Shown here in pieces: positions 16,357 through 25,463 of a stretch of 64,000 bases of DNA. Numbering within the stretch: the first letter of the stretch is position 1; each line of letters begins with the position of its first letter. Both the position numbers and the translations under genes were made by a program. The notes beneath the pieces were generated by a model. The model had not been told where the DNA came from. It did not search any database and saw nothing but the letters and a program-made list of their open reading frames with translations. The DNA comes from Paramylibacter ulvae (GTDB lineage: Bacteria > Pseudomonadota > Alphaproteobacteria > Rhodobacterales > Rhodobacteraceae), in NCBI RefSeq assembly GCF_014652655.1, contig NZ_BMZF01000003.1:1-64000 (forward strand), written 5' to 3'.

Positions 16357-17721
16357 ATGGCTTCAGCCGCAGAACAAATGGCATCCAACCTAAGCTGGGG
16401 TGCATTTGGTAAAGCAAAAGAATTGCAACAACGCATTCTTTTCGCACTTGGTCTGTTAATCGTGTACCGCATTGGTACATTCATCCCTGTTCCGGGCATC
16501 GACGCAGAAGCGTTACGCCAATTCGTTGAGCAGGCACAAACAGGCGTTGGCGGCATTTTGAACATGTTCTCTGGCGGTGCGATTGGCCGTATGGCGATCT
16601 TTGCGCTGGGAATCATGCCTTATATTTCGGCTTCGATCATTGTTCAGTTGATGACGGCGATGGTGCCGCAATTGGAGCAGTTGAAAAAAGAAGGCGAACA
16701 AGGGCGCAAGAAAATCAACCAATACACCCGTTATGGTACGGTTTTATTGGCGTTCTTTCAGGCATATGGCCTGTCCAAAGGGATCGAGGCCAGCGATCTG
16801 GCGCATTCACCAGGTTTCCTGACATTCCAATTGCCATGTATCATCACGTTGGTGGGCGGTACGATGTTCCTGATGTGGCTGGGTGAACAAATCACCGCAC
16901 GCGGCATTGGTAACGGTATTTCATTGATCATTTTCGTGGGCATCGTTGCCGAATTGCCTGCTGCCTTGGCGCAGTTTTTCGTGCAAGGGCGTTCTGGCGC
17001 ATTGTCACCAGCGGTGATTATTGGCGTGATGGTTATGATCGTCGCCGTGATTGCGTTTATCGTGTTCATGGAACGCGCATTGCGCAAGATCCACATCCAA
17101 TACCCCAAACGCCAAGTGGGCATGAAGGTTTATGGTGGTGAATCAAGCCATCTGCCGATCAAATTGAACCCAGCGGGCGTGATCCCACCGATCTTTGCTT
17201 CTGCATTGTTGTTGTTGCCCACAACCGTTTCGACGTTTTCTGGCACGCAAACATCACCGTTCATGAACGCTTTGTTGGCCTATATGGGGCCGGGACAACC
17301 ATTGTATTTGGTGTTCTTTGTGTTGATGATCGTGTTCTTTAGCTATTTTTACACCGCCAACGTATCGTTTAAATCGGATGAGGTTGCGGATAATCTGAAA
17401 AAGCAAAATGGTTTTGTGCCAGGGATTCGCCCGGGTGTAAAAACACAGGAATATTTGGACTATGTAACCACACGTATTTTGGTTCTTGGTTCGGCTTATC
17501 TGTCTTTCGTGTGCTTGTTGCCCGAAATTTTGCGTAGTCAGCTGGCGATTCCATTCTACTTTGGTGGTACTTCGCTACTAATTGTGGTGAGTGTGACAAT
17601 GGATACCATTAACCAAGTGCAGTCACATCTGCTAGCACATCAATACGAAGGCTTGATCGAGCGTTCGAAATTGACGGGCAAGAACCGTGCAAAGGCACGC
17701 CGCAGAAAGCCACGTCGCTAG
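16357..17721 (+). CDS. secY: Preprotein translocase subunit SecY
   Basis: A 454-residue SecY, the channel of the Sec translocon, with ten membrane helices. The first lies near residues 25-45 ([18 protein letters not shown]); the plug/TM2 region reads [22 protein letters not shown]10 ends before the basic tail [19 protein letters not shown]. The ATG at 16357 has GAAAGG ten bases upstream and only 16 nt separate it from the T-run of the predicted terminator. adk follows after 19 nt. Confidence 0.98.
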   Translation: MASAAEQMASNLSWGAFGKAKELQQRILFALGLLIVYRIGTFIPVPGIDAEALRQFVEQAQTGVGGILNMFSGGAIGRMAIFALGIMPYISASIIVQLMTAMVPQLEQLKKEGEQGRKKINQYTRYGTVLLAFFQAYGLSKGIEASDLAHSPGFLTFQLPCIITLVGGTMFLMWLGEQITARGIGNGISLIIFVGIVAELPAALAQFFVQGRSGALSPAVIIGVMVMIVAVIAFIVFMERALRKIHIQYPKRQVGMKVYGGESSHLPIKLNPAGVIPPIFASALLLLPTTVSTFSGTQTSPFMNALLAYMGPGQPLYLVFFVLMIVFFSYFYTANVSFKSDEVADNLKKQNGFVPGIRPGVKTQEYLDYVTTRILVLGSAYLSFVCLLPEILRSQLAIPFYFGGTSLLIVVSVTMDTINQVQSHLLAHQYEGLIERSKLTGKNRAKARRRKPRR

Positions 17722-17740
17722 TTTGGGAGGGCTCGCGCCA

Positions 17741-18328
17741 ATGAACATTATTCTTTTAGGCCCACCGGGCGCAGGTAAAGGTACACAAGCAGAACGTTTG
17801 GTTGCCGAACGTGGCATGGTGCAATTATCCACCGGTGATATGCTACGCGCCGCGAAATCATCAGGCACCGAAATGGGCAAGATGGTTGCAGGAGTGATGG
17901 AACGCGGTGAATTGGTCACGGATGAAATCGTGATCGGTTTGATCGAAGAAAAGCTCACTGGCGGTGACGCTGGCAATGGTTTCATCTTTGACGGGTTCCC
18001 ACGCACATTGGCACAGGCCGATGCATTGGGTGATTTGTTGGATCGTGTTGGGCAAAAGCTGGATACCGTTATCCAGTTGCAGGTGAATGATGATATCTTG
18101 GTTGATCGCATCGTTGGTCGCGCACAAGAAGCCGTTGCCGCAGGCAAGGAAGCACGCGCAGATGACAACGCGGATGCGTTGAAAATTCGCTTGATGGCTT
18201 ATTACAAAGATACATCGCCATTGTTGGGCTATTATTACGCCAAGGGTTTGTTGCAACAGGTTGACGGGCTTGGCACCATTGATGGTGTTGCATCTGATAT
18301 TGCCAAAGCAATGGATGCTGTGTCTTAA
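17741..18328 (+). CDS. adk: Adenylate kinase, short-LID type
   Basis: A 195-residue kinase interconverting ATP+AMP and 2 ADP in the cytoplasm. P-loop GPPGAGKGT at residues 7-15, the AMP-binding [10 protein letters not shown], and [13 protein letters not shown] near 85 are intact. The LID is the short, zinc-free type ([18 protein letters not shown]). The ATG at 17741 lies behind GGGAGG. Position directly after secY is the standard one. Confidence 0.97.
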   Translation: MNIILLGPPGAGKGTQAERLVAERGMVQLSTGDMLRAAKSSGTEMGKMVAGVMERGELVTDEIVIGLIEEKLTGGDAGNGFIFDGFPRTLAQADALGDLLDRVGQKLDTVIQLQVNDDILVDRIVGRAQEAVAAGKEARADDNADALKIRLMAYYKDTSPLLGYYYAKGLLQQVDGLGTIDGVASDIAKAMDAVS

Positions 18329-18351
18329 GGGGTTATTTACCCCTTGTGCCC

Positions 18352-18380
18352 TTGACGTTATTGGCAAATTCCCATATGGC
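18352..18380 (+). promoter_or_regulatory. Predicted sigma-70 promoter for rpsM-rpsK-rpoA
   Basis: TTGACG (18352-18357), a 17-nt spacer and TATGGC (18375-18380). It lies in the 215-nt adk-rpsM gap, just after a 7-bp hairpin AAGGGGT/ACCCCTT at 18327-18345 that begins in the adk stop codon region. Transcripts would have a leader of about 155 nt before rpsM. Confidence 0.45.
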
Positions 18381-18543
18381 ACACACTTCTAGGCCAAAAC
18401 CCATGTGGTTTTCCTGAAAACTGGCGAATCGCCAAAGTGTCAGGGTGGCTTGGAAATCTAAATCAGCCCAGCGCAAATCGCTGGGCTTCGTTGTGAAAAT
18501 AGGTTCTGGAGATACGGAACCGCAACCTTGAAGGATAAACGAC

Positions 18544-18912
18544 TTGGCACGTATTGCTGGCGTTAACTTGCCCACACACAAACGGGTTCCAATTGCCCTG
18601 ACATATATCACAGGTATCGGCCACACTTCTGCGGCGGAAATTTGTGAAGGTGTAAAAATTGACATGACACGTCGTATTAACGAATTGTCAGATGCTGAAA
18701 TTTTGGCCGTTCGTGAATATATCGATGCCAACTACGAAGTAGAAGGCGACCTTCGCCGCGAAGTATCCATGAACATCAAACGCTTGATGGATTTGGGTTG
18801 CTATCGTGGTCTGCGTCATCGTCGTGGTTTGCCGGTTCGCGGTCAGCGCACCCACACAAATGCACGTACACGCAAAGGCCCTGCAAAGGCCATTGCTGGT
18901 AAGAAGAAATAA
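18544..18912 (+). CDS. rpsM: 30S ribosomal protein S13 (TTG start)
   Basis: A 122-residue S13 of the 30S head, bridging to L5. [25 protein letters not shown] at the start and [23 protein letters not shown] at the end are diagnostic. No ATG is available in frame at the homologous position; the start is TTG at 18544, preceded by GAAGGA at good spacing. A weak start for an abundant protein is notable. rpsK follows after 14 nt. Confidence 0.97.
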   Translation: MARIAGVNLPTHKRVPIALTYITGIGHTSAAEICEGVKIDMTRRINELSDAEILAVREYIDANYEVEGDLRREVSMNIKRLMDLGCYRGLRHRRGLPVRGQRTHTNARTRKGPAKAIAGKKK

Positions 18913-18926
18913 GGGGAGCTGATAAC

Positions 18927-19313
18927 ATGGCACGTGAAGCACGTACGAAGCGTAAAGATCGCAAAAACATCACATCTGGTGTTGCGCATGTAAACTCTTC
19001 TTTCAACAACACAAAAATCTTGATCGCCGATGCGCAAGGCAACGCCATTTCATGGTCGTCTGCTGGCACAATGGGTTTCAAAGGTTCACGTAAATCAACA
19101 CCTTATGCGGCTCAGATGGCTGCTGAAGATGCTGGTAAAAAAGCACAAGAACACGGCATGAAAACTTTGGAAGTTGAAGTTCAAGGCCCTGGTTCTGGTC
19201 GTGAATCCGCATTGCGCGCGTTGGCTGCAATTGGTTTGAACATCACATCAATTCGTGACGTTACACCAATGGCGCACAACGGTTGTCGCCCACCAAAGCG
19301 TCGTCGCGTTTAA
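18927..19313 (+). CDS. rpsK: 30S ribosomal protein S11
   Basis: A 128-residue S11, part of the platform near the E-site mRNA path. [29 protein letters not shown] and the C-terminal [19 protein letters not shown] are typical. GGGGAG precedes the ATG. A 102-nt gap follows before rpoA. Confidence 0.98.
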   Translation: MAREARTKRKDRKNITSGVAHVNSSFNNTKILIADAQGNAISWSSAGTMGFKGSRKSTPYAAQMAAEDAGKKAQEHGMKTLEVEVQGPGSGRESALRALAAIGLNITSIRDVTPMAHNGCRPPKRRRV

Positions 19314-19415
19314 TTATTATTGGCTGGTCCCTGATCGGGGCTGGCCTTTCCGTCATTTCAACCTCGAGCGTTCACTGGTTCGGATCCATACCAGCGAACA
19401 AGAATGGAGGCCCAT

Positions 19416-20432
19416 ATGATCCATAAGAATTGGCAAGAGCTTATTCGTCCAACACAGTTGGAAATCAAGCCAGGCAATGACCCGTTGCGTCAAGCTGTTG
19501 TAACAGCAGAACCGCTGGAACGTGGTTTTGGTCTGACACTTGGTAACGCGCTGCGTCGCGTTTTGTTGTCATCTTTGCAAGGTGCGGCAATTACATCTGT
19601 GCAAATCGACAATGTTCTGCATGAATTTTCATCTGTTGCGGGCGTTCGCGAAGACGTAACAGACATCGTTTTGAACCTTAAAGGCGTTGCCATCGGCATG
19701 GAAGTCGAAGGTCCAAAGCGTTTGGCGATTTCTGCCAAAGGTCCTGGTGTTGTTACCGCAGGTGACATTTCAGAAACCGCAGGCATCGAAATTTTGAACA
19801 AAGAGCACGTGATCTGTCACCTTGACGATGGCGCGAACTTGTTCATGGAATTGACTGTTGAAACTGGCAAAGGTTATGTTGCCGCTGACAAAAACCGCCC
19901 AGAAGATGCACCAATTGGTTTGATCCCAATCGATGCGTTGTTCTCACCTGTTGTGAAGGTCTCTTATGACGTTCAGCCAACACGTGAAGGCCAAGTTTTG
20001 GATTATGACAAGCTGACCATGAAAGTGGAAACAGACGGGTCTGTATCACCAGAAGACGCAATCGCGTTTTCTGCGCGTATTTTGCAAGACCAGTTGTCTG
20101 TGTTCGTGAATTTCGACGAACCAGAAGCAGCAACACGCCAAGACGAAGAAGACGAGTTGGAATTCAACCCACTATTGTTGAAGAAAGTGGACGAATTGGA
20201 ACTGTCTGTACGTTCTGCAAACTGCCTGAAAAACGACAACATCGTTTATATCGGCGATTTGATCCAAAAAACAGAGGCAGAAATGCTTCGCACGCCGAAC
20301 TTTGGCCGCAAATCTTTGAACGAAATCAAAGAAGTGCTGACAGGTATGGGCTTGCACCTTGGTATGGATATCGTGGATTGGCCACCGGACAATATCGAAG
20401 AACTGGCCAAGAAATTCGAAGACCAGTTTTAA
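19416..20432 (+). CDS. rpoA: DNA-directed RNA polymerase alpha subunit
   Basis: A 338-residue alpha subunit. The N-terminal dimerisation domain (residues 1-230) contains [25 protein letters not shown]; after a Glu/Asp-rich linker the C-terminal domain (about 260-338) contains the DNA/activator-contact helices ([35 protein letters not shown]). The ATG at 19416 is chosen over the in-frame ATG at 19404 because GGAGG at 19406-19410 is correctly placed only for the former. Confidence 0.98.
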   Translation: MIHKNWQELIRPTQLEIKPGNDPLRQAVVTAEPLERGFGLTLGNALRRVLLSSLQGAAITSVQIDNVLHEFSSVAGVREDVTDIVLNLKGVAIGMEVEGPKRLAISAKGPGVVTAGDISETAGIEILNKEHVICHLDDGANLFMELTVETGKGYVAADKNRPEDAPIGLIPIDALFSPVVKVSYDVQPTREGQVLDYDKLTMKVETDGSVSPEDAIAFSARILQDQLSVFVNFDEPEAATRQDEEDELEFNPLLLKKVDELELSVRSANCLKNDNIVYIGDLIQKTEAEMLRTPNFGRKSLNEIKEVLTGMGLHLGMDIVDWPPDNIEELAKKFEDQF

Positions 20433-20439
20433 TGAATTC

Positions 20440-20461
20440 GAGCGGGCTTTCGGGCCCGCTC
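20440..20461 (+). terminator. Stem-loop after rpoA
   Basis: Perfect 8-bp arms GAGCGGGC (20440-20447) and GCCCGCTC (20454-20461) with loop TTTCGG. No T-run, so probably partial termination or RNA stabilisation before rplQ. Confidence 0.55.
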
Positions 20462-20626
20462 AACCCATCGGGATGCAACGACATCTTGGTGTAAAATGCC
20501 CACGCATGGTGGGGAATATGACGGGATTGGCAACATGACTGTCTCGGGCAATGAAGCCCCAAGGAGTGTGAGACCCACGCAGGCTCGCCAGACAAAGTAA
20601 AACGAGACGAAAGAAGGATATATATC

Positions 20627-21043
20627 ATGCGTCACGCAAGAGGCTATCGCCGCCTAAACCGCACACACGAACACCGTAAAGCGTTGTTCGCGAATATGGC
20701 TGGCTCTTTGATTGAACACGAGCAAATCAAAACGACTTTGCCAAAAGCAAAAGAATTGCGCCCAATCATCGAAAAAATGATCACATTGGCAAAACGCGGC
20801 GATCTGCACGCACGTCGTCAAGCAGCATCAAAATTGAAGCAAGAAGCATATGTTGCGAAATTGTTCGAAATTTTGGGCCCACGCTACAAAGACCGCAGCG
20901 GTGGTTATGTACGCGTATTGAAGGCTGGTTTCCGTTACGGCGACATGGCACCAATGGCGATTATCGAATTTGTTGACCGCGACGTTAACGCCAAAGGCGC
21001 TGGCGACAAGGCACGCGTTGCCGCGGAAGAAATCGAAGAATAA
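20627..21043 (+). CDS. rplQ: 50S ribosomal protein L17
   Basis: A 138-residue L17, located near the tunnel exit. [29 protein letters not shown] at the start is unmistakable, and [25 protein letters not shown] completes the fold. GAAAGAAGGA precedes the ATG. It ends the ribosomal locus; an intrinsic terminator follows. Confidence 0.98.
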   Translation: MRHARGYRRLNRTHEHRKALFANMAGSLIEHEQIKTTLPKAKELRPIIEKMITLAKRGDLHARRQAASKLKQEAYVAKLFEILGPRYKDRSGGYVRVLKAGFRYGDMAPMAIIEFVDRDVNAKGAGDKARVAAEEIEE

Positions 21044-21075
21044 GACCGAAAACATACGTTTACGTTACGGTAACT

Positions 21076-21116
21076 AAAAAAAGGCTCCGAATCTCGGGGC
21101 CTTTACTTTTTGCAAA
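21076..21116 (+). terminator. Intrinsic terminator after rplQ
   Basis: AAAGGCTCCGA and TCGGGGCCTTT pair with one wobble around ATC, followed by ACTTTTT. Confidence 0.85.
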
Positions 21117-21145
21117 TCATGACTATGTGACGCAAGAATACGACG

Positions 21146-21307
21146 CTACGATTTTGCTTTAGTTATTCGGTCACTATTTTCTTGCAATAAATCGTTTGCC
21201 TTCATAACTTTAGCACCTAATTCAGCAAGTAAACTCAACCGCTGGTCGATTGGATATTTCATGGCACTTAAGAATGCGATTGTGTTAATATTTGCGGCGT
21301 TCTGCAT
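21146..21307 (-). CDS. Possible small ORF divergent from luxR
   Basis: From the ATG at 21307 to the stop at 21146 the frame gives about 53 residues (MQNAANINTIAFLSAMKYPI, later LLAELGAKVMKANDLL), helical-looking and vaguely phasin-like. AGGAG lies 13 nt before the ATG, farther than optimal, and overlaps a palindrome. The region is AT-rich. It could be a remnant or a non-gene; no family is recognised. Confidence 0.3.
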   Translation of the reverse strand: MQNAANINTIAFLSAMKYPIDQRLSLLAELGAKVMKANDLLQENSDRITKAKS

Positions 21308-21313
21308 AATAAG

Positions 21314-21379
21314 GAACAGGCTCCTGTACGTTTCAAATAACAATTTAAGGTTGACGAGTGGAATTGCAACTTGTCTAAA
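21314..21379 (+). promoter_or_regulatory. Palindrome and possible promoter upstream of luxR
   Basis: GAACAGGCTCCTGTAC (21314-21329) is a near-palindrome with arms ACAGG/CCTGT. Downstream, TTGACG (21351-21356) and TCTAAA (21374-21379) are 17 nt apart. The -10 ends 5 nt before the luxR ATG, which lacks a Shine-Dalgarno, so the mRNA could be leaderless. The palindrome is not at the usual lux-box distance (centre near -64), so its identity as an operator is only a suggestion. Confidence 0.3.
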
Positions 21380-21384
21380 AAGAC

Positions 21385-21994
21385 ATGTCTAGAATAATAG
21401 GTTTAGATAACGAGTTACATCGACTGGAGGCGCTTTCGCCTTCTGGTTATTTTTTGGGAATGCATATTCGATTCACGTCGCCGCTGATTACGCTGCGCAC
21501 GTATTCACAAGAATGGCAGGATCATTACACCGCGAATGTGTACGTGGTGCGTGATCCGTTGATCGCTTGGGCGTTCTCTAAGAAAGGAGTAAATCGCTGG
21601 AGCGAAATTAAGATTCCTGATCCATTCAACATTATGGGTCAGGCTGCAGAGTATGGTATGAAGTATGGTGTTGCTGTGTCGTGTGGCCCGTTAGGCTCGC
21701 GTTCCATTGGGACCGCTTCGCGTAATGATCGTGAGTACAACGATGAAGAGATGGCCGAAGTTAGACGGTTGGTTGAATATCTTCATGAAAAAACAGAACC
21801 CCCCGAGAGCCTGACACAGGCTCAACAGGAGGCTTTGGGACTAATAGCAGCGGGACCGCCATGCGGAAGCGGCGGCACGACTAGGGATTTCAGAAAGTGC
21901 ATTAAAGGTCAGGTTAACATCGGCTAGGAACCGATTGTTGGCACGAACGACTGCCGAAGCAATACAAAGGGCAAAGGACTATCGTCTTTTGTAG
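21385..21994 (+). pseudogene. LuxR-type quorum-sensing regulator, frameshifted before the HTH domain
   Basis: As read, the frame from ATG 21385 stops at 21927 after 180 residues. The N-terminal autoinducer-binding domain is intact, with W44, Y48, D57, P58 and W72 at the spacing of TraR/LuxR proteins. The C-terminus begins an HTH (LTQAQQEALGLIAAG) but then turns to nonsense. From 21857 the +1 frame reads RHAEAAARLGISESALKVRL and continues to a TAG at 21992-21994, clearly the rest of a LuxR HTH. A 1-base insertion or 2-base loss near 21852-21857 therefore separates the sensor from the DNA-binding domain. It lies 51 nt upstream of luxI. Alternatives are a sequencing error or recoding. Confidence 0.82.
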
Positions 21995-22045
21995 GATAAT
22001 GGACCGCCAGCTCAATTAAATACTGGGACAAGCTGGAGGCTTACA

Positions 22046-22633
22046 ATGCAAACGACTACATTATCTTTCGACAATATTCACCGTCATGGTGAATTGTTTT
22101 CAAACTTACTGCGCGCGCGACGCAACTGTTTTATCGTGGAAAAAGAATGGGATCTGCCGGAAGCGGATGGGATGGAATACGATCAGTATGACAACCCTTC
22201 AAGCCGTTGGATCGCCGTTCATGAGAACAGCCAAATCTTGGCGGGTGTACGTATGACACCAACCAATGCACGCTGCGGGATCTATTCATATATGATCCGT
22301 GATGCGCAACGTGGGTTGTTGGATTCAATCCCTTCAAACCTGATGGATACAGAGGCACCGGTTGCGGCAAATATCTGGGAAGGATCGCGCGTATTTGTAT
22401 CAAGCCACGTTCCCGCAGAAAAGCGCATGAAGGTGCAATTGAACCTGATGAGCGAGCTGATCAAAGCGTCACGCGAAAAGGGTGCGACACAACTGTTTGG
22501 TTTGGTGCCTGCATTGTGGCCACGTTGGGTGCGCCGATTGGGTATCGAGGCAAATTCCGCAGGCCCTGTTTTGAAAATTGATGGCGTGCCACACCAGGTC
22601 GCGCAAATGCATTTGGGAACACATTTACACTAA
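22046..22633 (+). CDS. Acyl-homoserine-lactone synthase, LuxI family
   Basis: A 195-residue LuxI-family enzyme making an N-acyl homoserine lactone from S-adenosylmethionine and an acyl donor. Conserved catalytic-region residues are present: R25/R26, F29, W35, D46, D49 (MEYDQYDNP), R69 (AGVRMTPT), E112 and R115 (WEGSRVFV). GGAGG lies 7 nt before the ATG. It follows the frameshifted luxR-type gene, so a signal is probably made while the neighbouring receptor is broken. A 6-bp inverted repeat (CCAGCT/AGCTGG) flanks the leader. The acyl chain cannot be predicted. Confidence 0.93.
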   Translation: MQTTTLSFDNIHRHGELFSNLLRARRNCFIVEKEWDLPEADGMEYDQYDNPSSRWIAVHENSQILAGVRMTPTNARCGIYSYMIRDAQRGLLDSIPSNLMDTEAPVAANIWEGSRVFVSSHVPAEKRMKVQLNLMSELIKASREKGATQLFGLVPALWPRWVRRLGIEANSAGPVLKIDGVPHQVAQMHLGTHLH

Positions 22634-22718
22634 TAATATTATCTCCAGCTGGCGGGTTTCTGTTGCTCTGCAGAAACTCGTCATAGGAATTTTTTGTTGA
22701 AAGTATTATCATCTGCGG

Positions 22719-24035
22719 ATGGCAGATTTATTCGATCACACCAGTACAGAAAATCAAACGCAAAACGCGCAACGCCCTTTGGCGGATCGCATTCGCCCGC
22801 GTGCGCTTGACGATGTGATTGGCCAGCAACAGGTTGTTGGCCAAGGCGGCCCCTTGCGCACCATGCTGGATGCGGGAAGCCTGTCATCGTTGATATTTTG
22901 GGGCCCGCCAGGGGTTGGGAAAACAACCCTAGCGCGATTACTGGCAGATGAAGTGGATTTACACTTCGTCCAAATCAGCGCGATTTTTTCGGGTGTGGCA
23001 GATTTAAAGAAAGTGTTCGAATCGGCGCGACTGCGCGCGCAAAACGGGCGTGGCACGTTATTATTTGTGGACGAGATCCACCGATTCAACAAAGCGCAAC
23101 AAGACGGATTTTTGCCATTCATGGAGGATGGCACGATTATTCTGGTCGGCGCGACCACAGAAAACCCATCGTTTGAATTAAACGCGGCGTTAATGTCGCG
23201 TGCTCAGGTCATGGTTTTGGAACGCCTGTCATTGGCGGAACTGGAATTGATGTTGCAACGCGCAGAAAAGGAATTGAAAAAATCCTTGCCGCTCACAGGG
23301 CAGGCGCGTGAAACATTGTTGGAAATGGCCGATGGCGATGGGCGCAGCCTGTTAAATTTGGCGGAACAGTGTTTTGGCTGGTCTGATGCAAAAAAGGTTG
23401 ATGTGGATGAATTGGCCAAACGCCTGTCCAAGCGTGCGCCAAAATACGATAAATCGGGTGAAGAACATTACAATCTGATTTCCGCATTGCACAAATCCGT
23501 GCGTGGTTCCGACCCTGATGCCGCACTTTATTGGTTTGCACGGATGCTCAAGGGTGGCGAAGACCCGCGATATTTGGCACGGCGCATCACGCGCATGGCG
23601 GTGGAAGACATCGGTTTGGCCGATCCGCAAGCACAGCATTTATGTTTGCAAGCATGGCAAACATACGAACGCCTTGGCAGCCCAGAGGGCGAATTAGCAT
23701 TGGGGCAAGCGGTGGTTTATCTCGCACTCGCGCCCAAATCCAACGCATCCTATGTGGCGTATAAGGCCGCGATGAAAGCGGCGGAAAAAACAGGGAGCAA
23801 ACCACCCCCCAAACATATCTTGAATGCGCCAACGGCGATGATGAAAGATATTGGTTACGGTGATGGCTATGATTATGATCACGACGCCGAAGATGGGTTT
23901 TCTGGCCAAAATTATTTCCCCGACGATATGGCGCGTGGGATATATTATCTGCCTGTTGATCGCGGGGCAGAGCGGGAAATGAAAAAACGTATTGATTATT
24001 TCGCAAAGCTGCGTGCAAAGCGTGGCAAAGGTTGA
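22719..24035 (+). CDS. rarA: Replication-associated recombination protein RarA (MgsA)
   Basis: A 438-residue AAA+ ATPase related to clamp loaders, acting at stalled replication forks. Domains: Walker A GPPGVGKTT at residues 62-70, Walker B LLFVDEIHRFN near 115-125, sensor-1 GATTENPSFE, then the MgsA C-terminal domain (YNLISALHKSVRGSDPDAALYWFARML). The start at 22719 has no strong Shine-Dalgarno. It leads a unit with crcB, rluC-like and atp12; crcB starts 31 nt after its stop. Confidence 0.95.
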   Translation: MADLFDHTSTENQTQNAQRPLADRIRPRALDDVIGQQQVVGQGGPLRTMLDAGSLSSLIFWGPPGVGKTTLARLLADEVDLHFVQISAIFSGVADLKKVFESARLRAQNGRGTLLFVDEIHRFNKAQQDGFLPFMEDGTIILVGATTENPSFELNAALMSRAQVMVLERLSLAELELMLQRAEKELKKSLPLTGQARETLLEMADGDGRSLLNLAEQCFGWSDAKKVDVDELAKRLSKRAPKYDKSGEEHYNLISALHKSVRGSDPDAALYWFARMLKGGEDPRYLARRITRMAVEDIGLADPQAQHLCLQAWQTYERLGSPEGELALGQAVVYLALAPKSNASYVAYKAAMKAAEKTGSKPPPKHILNAPTAMMKDIGYGDGYDYDHDAEDGFSGQNYFPDDMARGIYYLPVDRGAEREMKKRIDYFAKLRAKRGKG

Positions 24036-24066
24036 CAATGGTCGCGTTCCAAGTGACAGACACGCC

Positions 24067-24420
24067 ATGACTTTATTACATGTTGCAATCGGCGGCGCCT
24101 TGGGTGCGATGCTACGTTATCTGGTTGGGCTAAGCGTGGCATTCCCGTTTGGGACCTTGACGGTGAATATCCTTGGATCATTCATCATGGGGCTGGTTTT
24201 GGTGCTGTTTGTTGACAAAGGTTTGGATCGCTGGGTGCCATTGGTGATGGTGGGGTTGCTGGGTGGGTTTACCACGTTTAGCGCCTTTTCACTTGATGTG
24301 TTACGATTGATCGAAACCGATCGCGCGGCATCTGCGTTTGGCTATGTTCTCGCGTCGGTCGTATTGTCATTGGCTGCGATTTTCGTTGCTGTTTTTATCG
24401 CAAGGAGCTTTGCGCAATGA
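24067..24420 (+). CDS. crcB: Fluoride channel CrcB/Fluc
   Basis: A 117-residue, four-helix membrane protein that exports fluoride as a dual-topology dimer. GALGAMLRYLVG (TM1 end), LTVNILGSFIMG with the conserved Asn, and GGFTTFSAFSLD with the pore Phe/Thr residues are all present. The ATG at 24067 is preferred over longer in-frame starts for homology. No fluoride riboswitch was seen upstream; the gene sits within the rarA unit and overlaps the next gene by ATGA. Confidence 0.93.
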   Translation: MTLLHVAIGGALGAMLRYLVGLSVAFPFGTLTVNILGSFIMGLVLVLFVDKGLDRWVPLVMVGLLGGFTTFSAFSLDVLRLIETDRAASAFGYVLASVVLSLAAIFVAVFIARSFAQ

Positions 24421-25463
24421 GTGGTGTTCAATTATTAGAAGTCGCCGAAGATCATGACGGGCAGCGCCTGGATCGCTGGATGCGCAAGATTTTTCCACAT
24501 CTGAGCCAAGTGCGCATCGAAAAGATGTGCCGCAAAGGTGAAATCCGCGTGGATGGCGGACGGGTCAAGGCGTCAACTCGTGTTGAAGCAGGGCAATCCG
24601 TGCGCGTCCCCCCGATCAGCGATGCCGAAGAAAAACCACGCGGCGAGCGCCCGATGAATATCACCAAGGCAGATGCGGAAATGATCCAAGCCTGTGTGAT
24701 TTATAAAGACGACGACATTATCGCAATCAACAAACCCGCAGGGTTGGCGGTGCAAGGTGGATCGAAACAGACCAAACATCTGGATGGGTTGTCCGAGGCA
24801 TTGAAATTTGGATATGACGCGAAACCAAAACTGGTGCATCGCTTGGACAAAGACACATCGGGTGTGATGTTGCTTGCGCGAAATGGCAAGGCGGCGGCGG
24901 GGTTGGCCAAGGCATTTCAATCACGCGAAACGCGCAAGATTTATTGGGCCGCCGTGGCGGGGTGCCCCACGCCAAATCTGGGCACAATCAAATTTGGTTT
25001 GGTCAAAGCCGCAGGGCATGGCCCAAATCAAGCAGGCGAAAAAATGATCTGCATTCATCCGCGCGAAGTGGAACATCACAAGGGCGCGAAACACGCCACC
25101 ACCGATTACATGGTGTTAGAAGATGTGGGCAAACGCGCATCATGGTTGGCGATGGTTCCGATCACGGGGCGCACCCATCAATTGCGTGCACATATTGCCG
25201 AACTGGGCAGCCCGATTGTGGGTGATGGGAAATACGGCACCAACGCACAAACCAATGATGGCGATGGCTGGGGCGCACAATTGGGTGGCGACATAAGCCG
25301 CAAATTGCATCTGCATGCGCGGTCTTTGACGCTGACCCATCCGATCACAAAGAACAAATTGCACCTGACGGCGGAATTGCCCGATCACATGCAAAAAACA
25401 TGGGACATGTTTCATTGGCAAACCAAATACGCACCTGTTGACCCGTTTGAGGATATGAAGTGA
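24417..25463 (+). CDS. RluA-family pseudouridine synthase (RluC-like)
   Basis: A 348-residue RNA pseudouridine synthase with an N-terminal S4 domain (residues about 15-75, LDRWMRKIFPHLSQVRIEKMCRKGEIRVDG) and the catalytic domain containing HRLDKDTSGVMLLARN with the nucleophilic Asp, plus the later PITGRTHQLRAH. Closest in layout to RluC (23S rRNA positions 955/2504/2580 in E. coli), but the exact target here is inferred. Translationally coupled at both ends (ATGA with crcB, GTGA with atp12). Confidence 0.92.
   Translation: MSGVQLLEVAEDHDGQRLDRWMRKIFPHLSQVRIEKMCRKGEIRVDGGRVKASTRVEAGQSVRVPPISDAEEKPRGERPMNITKADAEMIQACVIYKDDDIIAINKPAGLAVQGGSKQTKHLDGLSEALKFGYDAKPKLVHRLDKDTSGVMLLARNGKAAAGLAKAFQSRETRKIYWAAVAGCPTPNLGTIKFGLVKAAGHGPNQAGEKMICIHPREVEHHKGAKHATTDYMVLEDVGKRASWLAMVPITGRTHQLRAHIAELGSPIVGDGKYGTNAQTNDGDGWGAQLGGDISRKLHLHARSLTLTHPITKNKLHLTAELPDHMQKTWDMFHWQTKYAPVDPFEDMK

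Noticed and set aside
22005-22038. CCAGCT...AGCTGG inverted repeat before luxI as a lux box
   Set aside because: Arms are only 6 bp with about an 18-nt spacer and do not match the roughly 18-20 bp lux-box shape; part of the right arm is next to the ribosome site.
24036-24066. Fluoride riboswitch before crcB
   Set aside because: The gap to rarA is only 31 nt, too short for the known riboswitch, and no matching core sequence is present.
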